From: Leadbetterella lacustris
GTDB taxonomy: Bacteria > Bacteroidota > Bacteroidia > Cytophagales > Spirosomataceae
Assembly (NCBI GenBank): GCA_965234335.1
Contig: OZ248430.1
Location: 74,143 to 138,142 of the forward strand
Direction: 5' to 3'
Length of the DNA: 64,000 nt
Positions 1 through 9,363 of the stretch are shown piece by piece. The notes below the pieces were generated by a model, which made no database searches, was not told where the DNA came from, and worked only from the letters and a program-made list of their open reading frames with translations. Every line of letters begins with the position of its first letter. The stretch's first letter is position 1. The position numbers were made by a program, and so were the translations under genes.

Positions 1-1296
1 GCTCCAACTTTCGAAGAAATAAATCTTGCTTGCGACCACAATATCCTTTTGATGGATGTAATGAAAAAAACAGCTCAAAAACACAATTTTGAGGTGATGT
101 TTCATGAAAAACCATTTGCAGGAATAAACGGTAGCGGAAAACACAACAACTGGTCGATTAAGACGGATACAGGTGTGAACTTGCTTGGGCCAAGTACCAA
201 ACCAAAAGAAAGTTTGAGATTCGTGACATTTTTGGTAAATATCGTAAAGGCAGTTCACGACCATGCCGATATGTTGCGTGCTACGGTTGCTACCGCAGGC
301 AACGAACACAGACTCGGGGCCAACGAAGCTCCTCCGGCTATTATTTCGGTGTTTTTGGGTACTGCCATGACAAAAGTATTGGAAGATATTGAAAACAAAG
401 AGATTATAGAGATAGAGAAAGGTGAAAATGCATACATTAAACTCGGTTTGAACAGAATTCCATCTATTTTGCTTGACAATACAGATAGAAACCGAACTTC
501 TCCTTTTGCCTTCACAGGCAATAAATTTGAGTTTAGAGCTGTTGGTTCTTCTGCTAATTCGGCAACACCAATGATGGTTTTGAACACCATTGTGGCTAAA
601 CAATTGGAATCTTTTAGGAAAGAATATGATTTGGAAAGAGAGAAAGACCCTTCTAAAAAAGAGGGAATAATTCTGAAAATTTTGAAAAGATATATTAAAG
701 AGTCTAAAAATATACTTTTTGAAGGAAATGGTTATTCAAAAGAATGGGAAGACGAGGCTGCAAAACGAGGTTTATCAAACATCAAAGATGTTCCTAAAGC
801 TCTTGAAGCCTATATTTCTGAACAAACAGTAGAGCTTTTTGAAAGCATGAAAGTACTGAACAAAAGGGAGCTTCATGCAAGATATGAAATCAGGCTAGAG
901 AATTACACCAAGAAAATTCAAATAGAGTCAAGAGTTATTGGTGATTTGGCTCAAAATCACGTGGTCTCTACAGCCATAAAATATCAGACAAGATTGGTTC
1001 AAACCGCTAAGTCATTGATAGACTTGGATATGAAGGAAGAAGCAGACCCTATTTTGAATATTATTAGGGAAATATCTAAGCATGTAAACATTATTTCGAA
1101 AAATGTAAAAGATATGACTGAGGCCCGTAAAAAGGCTAATAACGAAGAAGAGGTCAGGGAAAAAGCAAAAATTTACTCTAATGAAGTGAGGTCGTTTTTT
1201 GAAGTAATTAGAAAAAGTGTTGATAAATTAGAACTTATCATTGATGATGAGGATTGGCCATTAACCAAATATAGGGAACTTTTATATATAAGATGA
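1..1296 (+). CDS. glnN: Type III glutamine synthetase, C-terminal part (5' end outside window)
   Basis: The reading frame is open from base 1, so this is the last 431 residues of a protein that is usually about 725 residues long. It makes glutamine from glutamate, ammonia and ATP in the cytoplasm. Family III signatures are visible: GKHNNWS near the start of the fragment, then ANEAPPAIISVFLG, and RTSPFAFTGNKFEFRAVGSS. The last 150 or so residues are the long helical C-terminus characteristic of GSIII. The stop codon overlaps the next gene's start (ATGA), so the two are probably co-translated. The first ATG of the fragment (base 49) is internal and is not the real start. Identity is secure; only the N-terminus is missing. 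Confidence 0.95.
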   Translation, partial: APTFEEINLACDHNILLMDVMKKTAQKHNFEVMFHEKPFAGINGSGKHNNWSIKTDTGVNLLGPSTKPKESLRFVTFLVNIVKAVHDHADMLRATVATAGNEHRLGANEAPPAIISVFLGTAMTKVLEDIENKEIIEIEKGENAYIKLGLNRIPSILLDNTDRNRTSPFAFTGNKFEFRAVGSSANSATPMMVLNTIVAKQLESFRKEYDLEREKDPSKKEGIILKILKRYIKESKNILFEGNGYSKEWEDEAAKRGLSNIKDVPKALEAYISEQTVELFESMKVLNKRELHARYEIRLENYTKKIQIESRVIGDLAQNHVVSTAIKYQTRLVQTAKSLIDLDMKEEADPILNIIREISKHVNIISKNVKDMTEARKKANNEEEVREKAKIYSNEVRSFFEVIRKSVDKLELIIDDEDWPLTKYRELLYIR

Positions 1297-1832
1297 TGAA
1301 CGACGGATACAAAGAAGAAGAAATTGAACAGCTAAAAGCTGAGTGTGAAGAAGAGGATCAAATTTTTGTCTTGGTAGAAGACGAAGAAGACATGTCGGAT
1401 GAAAATGAGTTTGCTCATTTTCAGTTTGTGGGTAAATATGAGAGCCAAGAAGTGATCTACGATGCACTTTTGAGTACCTTATCGCTTCACCACAGCAGCT
1501 TGTTGTATGAAGAAGCCGAGACAAAAGTAGCCAAACTTTACAAAGACTTTGTCCCTTTTGAAGAAAGGGTAGAAGGCTCCAAAGTAAACGAGGAAGCCGA
1601 GCAAATGATTGAAGAACTTATTGAAGAAATGGAAGATGAGGAAACTGTAAAAGTGGCCGAATTCTGTGAGATTGATTTGGACTTTGAATATGGAATTGGC
1701 TTAGATGTGGCTTTAAATGTCGAAGAAGTTACGGTTGAGGTGATTGAAAAATTCATCAATGATTTTAATAACGGTACGTTAAAGCTGGACAAGACAGCCT
1801 ACAGTTTCAAACATGGATTCGACGAAGATTGA
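1293..1832 (+). CDS. Conserved hypothetical acidic protein
   Basis: I do not recognise a named family for this 179-residue protein. It is strikingly acidic, with runs such as EEEDQIF, VEDEEDMSDE and EELIEEMEDEE, and it has no signal peptide or membrane segment, so it is probably a soluble cytoplasmic protein. It starts at ATG 1293, overlapping the glnN stop by four bases, and its 3' end overlaps rsmE by 20 bases. It therefore sits in the middle of a tightly packed operon and is very likely a real gene. The context (rRNA methyltransferase downstream, nitrogen assimilation upstream) does not define a role. Confidence 0.75.
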   Translation: MMNDGYKEEEIEQLKAECEEEDQIFVLVEDEEDMSDENEFAHFQFVGKYESQEVIYDALLSTLSLHHSSLLYEEAETKVAKLYKDFVPFEERVEGSKVNEEAEQMIEELIEEMEDEETVKVAEFCEIDLDFEYGIGLDVALNVEEVTVEVIEKFINDFNNGTLKLDKTAYSFKHGFDED

Positions 1833-2520
1833 TTTTTTGTTTTATAGTCCAGAAATTGAAAAAAACAAGTGTCTTGATTCTGTGGATTCTCTGCACGCTG
1901 TAAAGGTGCTTCGGAAAAAACAAGGAGATATTATTCAAGTAACTGACGGAATTGGGGGCTGGTATCGATGTTCGATAGCAGACCCCAACCCTAAAGTTTG
2001 TAAGTTGAATATTCTTGACGTGCAGAAAGATTACAAAGCTCTGAAAAGAAGAATATTTGTAGGAATAAGCCCGACAAAAAATGCAGATAGAATTGAATAT
2101 TTTATTGAAAAAAGCGTCGAAATTGGTATCAGTGGCATTTTTTTTCTTAAAACACAACATACATATCCTAAAAAAATAAATATTGAACGTTTCAAGAAAA
2201 TTGCTATTTCTGGCATGAAACAATCGCTAAAAGCCTATCTTCCAGAATTGAGAGAAATGATGAGCTTTGGCACATTCATGAAAGAAAGTGGTAGTTTTTC
2301 TCAAAAGTTGATTGCACATTTAGATGAGCAAGCCGTAGATATTACGAAAATACAGCTTGATTCAGATTTGTTGATATTGATAGGTCCAGAGGGTGATTTT
2401 TCGAAAGAGGAACTTATATTGGCACAAGAAAATAACTTCAAGACCATTACCTTAGGAGAAAACAGATTGAGAACAGAAACTGCTGGCGTTGTGGCAGTGA
2501 GTATATTGAATTTATTATGA
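1813..2520 (+). CDS. rsmE: 16S rRNA (uracil1498-N3)-methyltransferase RsmE
   Basis: RsmE is a SPOUT-class methyltransferase that uses SAM to methylate N3 of U1498 in the 16S rRNA of the 30S subunit. The 235-residue length fits the family. The C-terminal trefoil-knot SAM site is clear: IGPEGDFSKEE followed by LGENRLRTETAGVVA, matching the usual GPEGG(F/W)S...E and LG..ILRTETA pattern. The N-terminal part (FYSPEI, then H-A-V-K-V-L-R) resembles the PUA-like RNA-binding domain. ATG 1813 lies inside the previous gene, and the stop overlaps the next start as ATGA, so translation is probably coupled through the operon. Confidence 0.94.
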   Translation: MDSTKIDFLFYSPEIEKNKCLDSVDSLHAVKVLRKKQGDIIQVTDGIGGWYRCSIADPNPKVCKLNILDVQKDYKALKRRIFVGISPTKNADRIEYFIEKSVEIGISGIFFLKTQHTYPKKINIERFKKIAISGMKQSLKAYLPELREMMSFGTFMKESGSFSQKLIAHLDEQAVDITKIQLDSDLLILIGPEGDFSKEELILAQENNFKTITLGENRLRTETAGVVAVSILNLL

Positions 2521-3179
2521 CAAGAAATAGTGTTTTTTTAGCCCTTGCAATCTTCGTTTCATTCAGTTCGTTTTCGCAAGTTTATACGGTCAAAATAGCC
2601 AAATTGAAATATGGCGGTGGGGGAGACTGGTATGCTAATAAAACTTCAGTACCAAATTTGATTAATTTTTGCAACAAAAACCTCAAAACTAATCTTTTTC
2701 CCGAGGAAGATATCATCGAACCTGGAGACAAAAAGATTTTCCAGTATCCGTTTATACACATGACAGGACATGGAAACGTGATTTTTAATGAAGGCGAAGC
2801 AAAAAATCTTAGAAACTACCTTATTTCAGGTGGTTTTCTGCATATTGATGACAATTATGGAATGAATCAATTTATCAGAAGAGAAATTAAAAAAGTGTTT
2901 CCTGAGCACGATTTTGTGGAAATTCCGTTTTCTCATCCAATTTATCATCAAAAGTACCAGTTTAACAGAGGTTTGCCAAAAATCCATGAGCACGACAATA
3001 AACCACCGCAGGGATTTGGAATATTTCATGAAGGCAAATTGGTATGTTTCTACAGTTATGAATGTGACCTTGGAAACGGTTGGGAAGATTCTTCGGTTTA
3101 CAATGATTCTGAAAGTGTGAGACAGGAGTCGTTAAAAATGGGAGCTAATTTGGTTCAGTTTGCTTTTTCAAATTATTGA
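2517..3179 (+). CDS. DUF4159 domain-containing exported protein
   Basis: This 220-residue protein has an N-terminal signal peptide (hydrophobic residues about 5-17, then SFSQ) and is probably exported to the periplasm. The rest resembles DUF4159 proteins common in Bacteroidetes: KYGGGGDWYANKTS near the start, MTGHG, GGFLHIDDNYGMN and a late NGWED. The fold is thought to be glutamine-amidotransferase-like, and I see no proven catalytic site. It overlaps rsmE by four bases (ATGA), and its 3' end overlaps the convergent SGNH-like gene by seven bases. The biochemical function is unknown. Confidence 0.85.
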   Translation: MTRNSVFLALAIFVSFSSFSQVYTVKIAKLKYGGGGDWYANKTSVPNLINFCNKNLKTNLFPEEDIIEPGDKKIFQYPFIHMTGHGNVIFNEGEAKNLRNYLISGGFLHIDDNYGMNQFIRREIKKVFPEHDFVEIPFSHPIYHQKYQFNRGLPKIHEHDNKPPQGFGIFHEGKLVCFYSYECDLGNGWEDSSVYNDSESVRQESLKMGANLVQFAFSNY

Positions 3180-4171
3180 TAAATTTCCTCCATAATTTTG
3201 CGTCCCACCACAGGTTTAAAATGTGATCCTTCGTAATAGTTTCCTAAATAATTCGTTATCTCATTCTTTCCTGAGTAGTCAAAGACATTTTCTTTTCCGA
3301 AGTATTTCTCTAATAATGCCTTATCTTTAGTATTATATACCCTTTGATCGTAGAGTGGTGCTATTATTATTTTAACATAAGTTTTATTCCTTTTAAATGC
3401 ATCGGCAATTAGACTCAAATCCTTTAAATGATTCCCTTTGATGGCTTCCTCGTACATTTTAGGGTTTTCAGGTTTATTCGGGAACCAATCATTTTTATAA
3501 TATGCAAGTGAATCTTTCTTTAAGAGTTCTATGTTCTCAGGAAAAAGAAAATCATTGTTAGGACTTGTGTAAAAGTACTTAAATTTGAAAAACTCATCCA
3601 TATAAGGACGAAATGTATTGAATATTTTTAAATCAAAAAAAGAAACAAAATACTGTTTTTTGAAAAAAGCCTTGAAGAAAGTCAAATGATATTTAAATGC
3701 ACTGGTGCTGTCTACCCAGCGGTAATCTTTTAGATGAACAATGGATTCGGATTTTTCGAAACTTTCATTAAATGTGTCATTGTCCACAACCAAAATAGCA
3801 TGAGATATTTTATTACCTTGCTTTTCTATAAATTTAACTTTGCCAGCTATTCCAGAGATATTATCATTGAAAGCATCAAAATGAAATGGATTTGGGTCTT
3901 TGATTAGGGCAGACCAATCTTTAGTCAAAAATGCACTTGATCTTGAACTACCTAATACAAACGATGAAAAATTATATTTTTGATTATTCCTTAGAAATGT
4001 TTCTGTGCTAATTCTATTTCTGTTATAGGTCTTAAGGAAATTGCTTCCATAAGCATCATAGCTATATATTATATGAAATGGATCAAATAAAATATAAGAT
4101 ATTATCAAAAACCAAATAGGGCTTCCGAATATTAAAAGTTTTATAATAAACTGTTTAAAAGTGAATTTCAT
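3173..4171 (-). CDS. SGNH-like membrane-anchored protein, partner of MBOAT acyltransferase
   Basis: The 332-residue protein has one N-terminal membrane segment (about residues 10-30), with the rest predicted outside the membrane. The pattern of an SGNH esterase/acyltransferase can be read: FVLGSSRSSAF (block I serine region), AILVVDNDTF, and GSHFKPVVG near the C-terminus carrying the likely catalytic His. It begins three bases after the stop of the MBOAT gene. In alginate, cellulose and teichoic acid systems an AlgI/DltB-type MBOAT passes an acyl group across the membrane to a partner of this kind, so a role in O-acetylating a surface polysaccharide is inferred. The acceptor polymer is unknown because no polysaccharide synthase lies nearby. 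Confidence 0.7.
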   Translation of the reverse strand: MKFTFKQFIIKLLIFGSPIWFLIISYILFDPFHIIYSYDAYGSNFLKTYNRNRISTETFLRNNQKYNFSSFVLGSSRSSAFLTKDWSALIKDPNPFHFDAFNDNISGIAGKVKFIEKQGNKISHAILVVDNDTFNESFEKSESIVHLKDYRWVDSTSAFKYHLTFFKAFFKKQYFVSFFDLKIFNTFRPYMDEFFKFKYFYTSPNNDFLFPENIELLKKDSLAYYKNDWFPNKPENPKMYEEAIKGNHLKDLSLIADAFKRNKTYVKIIIAPLYDQRVYNTKDKALLEKYFGKENVFDYSGKNEITNYLGNYYEGSHFKPVVGRKIMEEIYQ

Positions 4172-4174
4172 ATC

Positions 4175-5605
4175 TTAAAACTGAAAATAGATAAATTGAA
4201 CTTCTCCGAAATAACCGAAAGTAATTATAAACAACAACATGAAGTAATAAATACCCCATCGCTGCCATGATGGTCTGTTTTCTATCCAGTGGCCTATGTC
4301 TTTGGTACTTTGCATCCATTGTACACTTTCAAGAATAATGAATCCCAAAAGTACCACAATAAGATTTTGAGTGCCTATCAGGCTAATGACTTGCTTAAAA
4401 CTATGGCTACTGCTAACAAACATGTTCTTGATGACATATTTGGCATCATCAAATTTCGGAGCCCTAAAGAATATCCAAGCGAATACCACGAGTGCAATTG
4501 TTATTATATTATGTAATGCCGCACTAAGTTTTGTTCCCAAAAGTCCAAAGAGCTTGGTTTGTACATCCTTGGTCAACTGGCCCATTATTTGATAAAAACC
4601 GTGTAAAGCTCCCCAAATAACAAAATTCCAGCTAGCTCCGTGCCAAAGACCGCTGACCATAAATACGAAGAAAAGATTGAAATATTTTCTAGAAGTACTT
4701 ACTCTATTGCCCCCTAATGGAATATATAAATAGTCTCTAAACCACGTAGAAAGCGAAATATGCCATCTTTTCCAGAATTCGGAAATACTTTTTGCAGAAT
4801 AAGGCCGATCGAAGTTCTTCATGAGATTGAAACCCATGACTCTCGCCGAACCAAGAGCAATGTCTGAATAACCAGAAAAATCACAAAAGATTTGAACAGA
4901 ATAAAACAAAGTCGCAATTAAAAGTGGCATACCTTGATATTTACCTAAATCTCCGTAAACTTGATCCACAAAAACACTCAGGTTATCAGCTATCACTACT
5001 TTTTTGAACATTCCCCAAAGCATTAGTCTCAAACCTGATTTTACTCGATCATAGTCGAAGTCAAACTTTTCATAAAACTGATACAGAACATTTTGAGGGC
5101 GTTCAATTGGACCTGCAACTAACTGTGGATAAAACATAACATACAAGGCATATATACCAAAATTACGTTCAACTTTTTGATTACCTCTGTAGACTTCTAT
5201 GGTGTATGACATGGCCTGAAACGTATGAAAAGAAAGGCCAATCGGCAAAATAAAATCCCAAAGCGGATCATAATACGTTTGATTTATTTTATAACTAACA
5301 GCATTTAAGTTATTTAAAATAAAATAGTAATATTTAAAAAGTGCCAATACACCGATATTAGCTAGCAGACTAATTGCTAACGCCCATTTTCGTTTTACTC
5401 CCTGAGTTTTGTCTATCCAAATACCAGCGTAGTAGTCGATTATGATGGTAAATAGTAATATAAAAATGTATTCCCACTTAAAAAAAGCATAGAAAACACA
5501 ACTCGAAGCCAAAAGTAACATCCATCTATATTTGTACGGAAATACAAAAAAAAGAAAAGTAACTATTGGAAAGAAAAGAACAAATTCGAAAGAATTAAAA
5601 AGCAT
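4175..5605 (-). CDS. MBOAT family O-acyltransferase (AlgI-like)
   Basis: This 476-residue integral membrane protein has many hydrophobic helices throughout and begins with the typical MLFNSFEFVLFFP. Family signatures are LVAGPIERP, FWKRWHISLSTWFRDYLYIPLGG, and SGLWHGASWNFVIWGALHG, which holds the invariant MBOAT histidine. Proteins of this type take acetyl groups from a cytoplasmic donor and transfer them across the inner membrane for O-acetylation of exopolysaccharides. It sits in a four-gene - operon (cinA, E2, MBOAT, SGNH partner) with gaps of 3-7 bases. Linkage with the metabolic genes upstream may be only positional. Confidence 0.93.
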   Translation of the reverse strand: MLFNSFEFVLFFPIVTFLFFVFPYKYRWMLLLASSCVFYAFFKWEYIFILLFTIIIDYYAGIWIDKTQGVKRKWALAISLLANIGVLALFKYYYFILNNLNAVSYKINQTYYDPLWDFILPIGLSFHTFQAMSYTIEVYRGNQKVERNFGIYALYVMFYPQLVAGPIERPQNVLYQFYEKFDFDYDRVKSGLRLMLWGMFKKVVIADNLSVFVDQVYGDLGKYQGMPLLIATLFYSVQIFCDFSGYSDIALGSARVMGFNLMKNFDRPYSAKSISEFWKRWHISLSTWFRDYLYIPLGGNRVSTSRKYFNLFFVFMVSGLWHGASWNFVIWGALHGFYQIMGQLTKDVQTKLFGLLGTKLSAALHNIITIALVVFAWIFFRAPKFDDAKYVIKNMFVSSSHSFKQVISLIGTQNLIVVLLGFIILESVQWMQSTKDIGHWIENRPSWQRWGIYYFMLLFIITFGYFGEVQFIYFQF

Positions 5606-5610
5606 ATCTC

Positions 5611-6873
5611 TTAATTTAAGACTCTTTTGGTGTCAAAGTTTTCAAAAAAGTCGGACACTTCTTTTAGGAACAAGCCACCCAAGGAACCATCCACCACACG
5701 GTGATCAAACGAATGGGAAATCACCATCTTTTGTCTGATCCCTATTAAGTCGCCATCGGGTGTTTCAATTACAGATGGAAGCTTTCTAATTACTCCAAAA
5801 GCCATGATGGCCACTTGAGGCTGCATAATTATAGGTGTACCTGACAAATTTCCGAAAGTACCAATATTTGTAATGGTATAAGTTCCACCTGAAAGTTCCT
5901 CGGGTTTAAGTTGATTATTTCTTGCTCTTTTAGCTAGGTCATTTACCTTTACGGCCAATTGGCTCAAGGAATATTTATCCGCTTGATGGATTACTGGAAC
6001 AATCAAATTACCATTCGGTAAGGCCACGGCCATACCAATATTAATGTCTTTTTTGTAGATAATATTGTTGCCGCTGACTTGAATATTAATGCCTGGATAT
6101 TTTTTAATGGCATGGGCAACAGCCTCAATCAAAATAGGAGTGAAAGTGAGATTTTCCTTGAATTCTTTTGTGAAACTGTCTTTAATCCTCAATCTCCAAT
6201 TCACCACTGCTGTCATGTCTGTTTCCATAAACGATGTCACATGAGGTGAAATAGCCTTAGATTCAAGCATTCTTTGCGAAATCATTTTTCGCATTCTGTC
6301 CATCTCCACTATTTGATCCTCACCTGTACTGCTTATAACTGGAGCCTCTGAAACAAACGCTTTAGGTTCTTTTTTAGAATTCAAGTAATTAAGGATATCA
6401 TCTTTGGTCACCCTTTTTTCAAATCCCGTACCTTTAATGTTGTCCAACTCAGCTTGAGAAATATTTTCTTTTTTAGCTATATTGAGTACCAAAGGCGAAT
6501 AAAACTTGGTATTTGAGCTTGCTACCACACTTGGTGATGCAACGACTTCTTCAAAAGCTTTTGCTATTTGCTCCACATATTCATCCTCTACAATCTTAAT
6601 TTTTTCCGTGAATTTTGTTACAACGGCGTCGATATCGGTATCAATCTCACAGATGGGTTTGCCTATGAGAGCAACATCACCGTCATTAACAAAAAACTTA
6701 GTTATAACCCCTTTGTGAGAGGAACCAATTTCAGTATCGATTTTGTCTGTAGCTACTTCCAAAATCATATCGTCTATTTCTACATGGTCACCCTCATCAA
6801 CCAACCATTTCAGAACAGTACACTCAAAAATACTTTCACCCATGCTGGGCATTAATATCTCTACTTTTGCCAT
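5611..6873 (-). CDS. 2-oxoacid dehydrogenase E2 component (dihydrolipoamide acyltransferase)
   Basis: This 420-residue protein has the standard E2 layout. A single lipoyl domain occupies residues 1-75, with the lipoylated lysine K44 in EVATDKIDTE. A peripheral subunit-binding domain lies around 127-167, and the catalytic acyltransferase domain covers about 190-420. The catalytic motif DHRVVDG places His391 and Asp395. E2 passes acyl groups from lipoate to CoA inside the multienzyme complex. The single lipoyl domain and sequence style suit a branched-chain or generic 2-oxoacid dehydrogenase E2; E1 and E3 genes are not adjacent, so substrate choice stays open. It starts seven bases after cinA. 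Confidence 0.92.
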   Translation of the reverse strand: MAKVEILMPSMGESIFECTVLKWLVDEGDHVEIDDMILEVATDKIDTEIGSSHKGVITKFFVNDGDVALIGKPICEIDTDIDAVVTKFTEKIKIVEDEYVEQIAKAFEEVVASPSVVASSNTKFYSPLVLNIAKKENISQAELDNIKGTGFEKRVTKDDILNYLNSKKEPKAFVSEAPVISSTGEDQIVEMDRMRKMISQRMLESKAISPHVTSFMETDMTAVVNWRLRIKDSFTKEFKENLTFTPILIEAVAHAIKKYPGINIQVSGNNIIYKKDINIGMAVALPNGNLIVPVIHQADKYSLSQLAVKVNDLAKRARNNQLKPEELSGGTYTITNIGTFGNLSGTPIIMQPQVAIMAFGVIRKLPSVIETPDGDLIGIRQKMVISHSFDHRVVDGSLGGLFLKEVSDFFENFDTKRVLN

Positions 6874-6880
6874 AATATCT

Positions 6881-8131
6881 CTACTTACCTTTGGTTAATA
6901 TTCTTAAGAAATTAAGAGCTGCTTTGGCACTGTATTCAATGTTTACAATCCTTATTTTGCCCAAGCTTAGTTTCTTAGTTAATGTTTGTTTTCCGTTAGT
7001 CACTGCTAACCACACTGTTCCTACAGGCTTGTCTTCAGTTCCACCGTCAGGGCCAGCAATTCCGCTTGTGGCAATTCCGTAAGTAGTTTTCATCAAATTT
7101 AGAACACCTTCGGCCATTTCGATGACAGTTGGCTCACTTACCGCCCCAAATTTAGTTAATGTTTCTTGTTTTACCTTTAAAACATCCATTTTTGCTTGAT
7201 TGGAGTAACTCACCACACCTCCCATAAAATAGGATGAACTTCCCGGGATAGATGTAAGCAAATGAGATAAATAACCTCCTGTACAACTTTCGGCAACCCC
7301 AAGGGTCGATTTAGTTTCATTCAAAATATTCCCAATAGATTTCTCAATTTCGTCGTTCTCGAAGCTATAAATGTGTTCCTCTATTAAAGGAACAAGCTTA
7401 TTTATTTCTGCCTCTATCTCAGCCTCTATGTTTGTTCTGTTTTCTCCAATTCCTGTTAATCTCAACTTAACCTCCCCAAAACTAGGCAAATAAGCCAGTT
7501 TGATATGTTCGGGCAGATTGTCCTCCCAACTCTCAATTCTTTCTGCTAAAAATGATTCTCCTAAACCAATCGTTCTGACAATTTTATGGACAATTTCAGG
7601 TAATTCAAATTTCGACTTTAACCTTGCTATAACTTCATTATTGATTAAATATTTCATTTCTAAAGGAACGCCGGGCATCGAAACGATAACCTTTCCATTA
7701 TAGTCAAACCACATTCCCGGAGCCGTACCAGTGGCATTGTGCAGATAGATACACTTAGAAGGTATGGCCGCCTGTTGCCTGTTGAGCTCTGTAAATGGTC
7801 TTCCTCTTTTTTCGAAAAAATTTCTTACAAACTCCTCGGCATGCGGGTTGATAACCAATTCGTCGCTGAAATATTCCGCTAAAGTTTTTTTGGTAATATC
7901 GTCTTTTGTTGGCCCCAGTCCACCTGTAATTAGCACTATGTCAGCTCTTTGAAGGCTTTCTTCGAGTATATTTAGAATCTCTTTTTTTTGATCTCCAACC
8001 GAAGATTTTCGGATAGTTTTGATTCCTATTTTATCTAATTCTTCGGATATCCATTTTGAATTGGTATCAGTTATATGTCCGTAAAGTATTTCATCACCTA
8101 TGGTTACTACTTCGGCGTAAATTATCTTCAT
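6881..8131 (-). CDS. cinA: CinA family competence/damage-inducible protein, nicotinamide-nucleotide amidase
   Basis: The 416-residue length matches full two-domain CinA. The N-terminal molybdopterin-binding-like (COG1058) domain shows GDEILYGHITDTNS and ITGGLGPTKDDIT. The C-terminal pyridine-nucleotide amidase domain shows VAESCTGGYLSHLLTSIPGSS and GIAGPDGGTEDKPVGTVWLA, with the nucleophile in ESCTGG. In characterised homologues the C-terminal domain deamidates NMN, recycling pyridine nucleotides. It is the first gene of the four-gene - operon. The start is ATG 8131, with the divergent DUF4197 gene 114 bases away. Confidence 0.93.
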   Translation of the reverse strand: MKIIYAEVVTIGDEILYGHITDTNSKWISEELDKIGIKTIRKSSVGDQKKEILNILEESLQRADIVLITGGLGPTKDDITKKTLAEYFSDELVINPHAEEFVRNFFEKRGRPFTELNRQQAAIPSKCIYLHNATGTAPGMWFDYNGKVIVSMPGVPLEMKYLINNEVIARLKSKFELPEIVHKIVRTIGLGESFLAERIESWEDNLPEHIKLAYLPSFGEVKLRLTGIGENRTNIEAEIEAEINKLVPLIEEHIYSFENDEIEKSIGNILNETKSTLGVAESCTGGYLSHLLTSIPGSSSYFMGGVVSYSNQAKMDVLKVKQETLTKFGAVSEPTVIEMAEGVLNLMKTTYGIATSGIAGPDGGTEDKPVGTVWLAVTNGKQTLTKKLSLGKIRIVNIEYSAKAALNFLRILTKGK

Positions 8132-8147
8132 CTAAAAAAGTTTATCA

Positions 8148-8175
8148 TTTGCTGTTACAAATTTCACTAATTTTG
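8148..8175 (+). promoter_or_regulatory. Probable housekeeping promoter of the DUF4197/gldC unit
   Basis: TTTG at 8148-8151 and TAATTTTG at 8168-8175 are separated by 16 bases. The downstream box is an exact match to the Bacteroidetes -7 consensus TAnnTTTG; the spacer is slightly short. Transcription would start near 8182 and give a leader of about 64 bases before ATG 8246. Confidence 0.55.
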
Positions 8176-8245
8176 CGTTTAAATACAAAGAAGTCAGAAT
8201 TTCTTAATTTTTAAGTACAAATCCAATTTTAAAAAATTTACATTA

Positions 8246-8962
8246 ATGAAAAAAGTATCGTTGCTTTCTCTGTTCTTGTTGTTCGGTTTAATTTCATGCG
8301 GTCAAAAAATTAATTTAGGAAAGGTGATCAACTCTGTACTCTCGGGGGCATCACTTACAGAAGCTGAAGCAGGCGAGGGTATTAAGGAGGCTCTTTCGGT
8401 CGGTATAAATTTGGGAGCAGATAAAGCCTCCGCTTTAGATGGTTATTTCAATAATCCCAAAATCAGAATTCCGTTTCCGCCAGAAGTTCAGAGGGTTGAA
8501 ACAACATTAAGAGGAATTGGCCTAGGTGGTGAGGTAGATAAATTTATTTTGGCCTTAAATCGTGGTGCCGAAAACGCTGCACAACAAGCCAAGCCGATAT
8601 TTATTTCCGCCATTAAACAATTGACTATCAGAGATGCCATAAACATATTAAGAGGTGAAAAAGATGCTGCTACCCAGTTTCTAAAAAGAACCACATCGGT
8701 ACAACTATTGCAGGCTTTTGAGCCGTATGTAATAAAATCTCTCGAAAATACTCAAGCTACCAAATATTACAGTGACTTGGCAAATGCATACAATAAGGTT
8801 CCTTTTGTGAGCAAAATTAATTCTGACTTGAAAGGCTATGCAACACAAAGAGCAATTGACGGTCTATTTGTGTTAGTTGCCGAGGAAGAAGCTAAAATTA
8901 GAGAAAATCCATTGGCTAGGACTTCGGAGTTACTCAAGAAAGTTTTTGGAAATAATAAATAA
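8246..8962 (+). CDS. DUF4197 family lipoprotein
   Basis: This 238-residue protein has a lipoprotein signal peptide: hydrophobic residues 4-15 and a lipobox ending LISC, with the acylated cysteine at about residue 18. The mature part resembles DUF4197: LTEAEAGEGIKEALSVG early, then NRGAENAAQQAKPIF, LTIRDAINILRG and AIDGLFVLVAEEEAKIRENP near the end. The family is helical, exported and of unknown function. It lies 27 bases upstream of gldC on the same strand and may share its promoter. Confidence 0.88.
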   Translation: MKKVSLLSLFLLFGLISCGQKINLGKVINSVLSGASLTEAEAGEGIKEALSVGINLGADKASALDGYFNNPKIRIPFPPEVQRVETTLRGIGLGGEVDKFILALNRGAENAAQQAKPIFISAIKQLTIRDAINILRGEKDAATQFLKRTTSVQLLQAFEPYVIKSLENTQATKYYSDLANAYNKVPFVSKINSDLKGYATQRAIDGLFVLVAEEEAKIRENPLARTSELLKKVFGNNK

Positions 8963-8989
8963 TTTAATAACAATCAGAATCGAAATAAC

Positions 8990-9340
8990 ATGTTAAAATC
9001 GGAAATCAATTTTTCTATAGATTTGGATGAATCAAGAATACCTGAAAAAATATTTTGGGATGCAACTGAGAACCCAAACGAAGGTGTAAACGAAACGAAA
9101 GCCATATCTATAAGTGTCTGGGATCAATATCATAAGGGGCTATTGGGCATTAATCTTTGGACAAAAGACATGCCTGTAGATGAAATGAACCATTTTGCCA
9201 TAGATATTGTGGGTAATCTCTCTCAGATGCTGAAAGACTCAACCCAAGACGCCAAAATGATCAGTATCTTGGAAGAAGCTGGAAAAAAGATGACGCAGCA
9301 CTTAAACGAAATGGCTAAACAAGACCAAGCTAAGAATTAA
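8990..9340 (+). CDS. gldC: Gliding motility protein GldC
   Basis: This 116-residue cytoplasmic protein matches GldC of gliding Bacteroidetes in length and sequence. It has the SEINFSIDLDE opening, KAISISVWD, LWTKDMPVDEMNHF (the most conserved stretch) and TQDAKMISIL. In Flavobacterium johnsoniae loss of GldC reduces gliding, but its molecular role is not settled. It has no signal peptide or membrane helix. Here it stands apart from other gld genes, which is usual, and is followed 24 bases later by a strong bidirectional terminator. Confidence 0.92.
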   Translation: MLKSEINFSIDLDESRIPEKIFWDATENPNEGVNETKAISISVWDQYHKGLLGINLWTKDMPVDEMNHFAIDIVGNLSQMLKDSTQDAKMISILEEAGKKMTQHLNEMAKQDQAKN

Positions 9341-9363
9341 ACGGGATTCAGTAAACGCCAAAA

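Noticed and set aside
255..590. 111-codon frame on the - strand opposite glnN
   Set aside because: It lies wholly inside the glutamine synthetase gene on the other strand and has no support.
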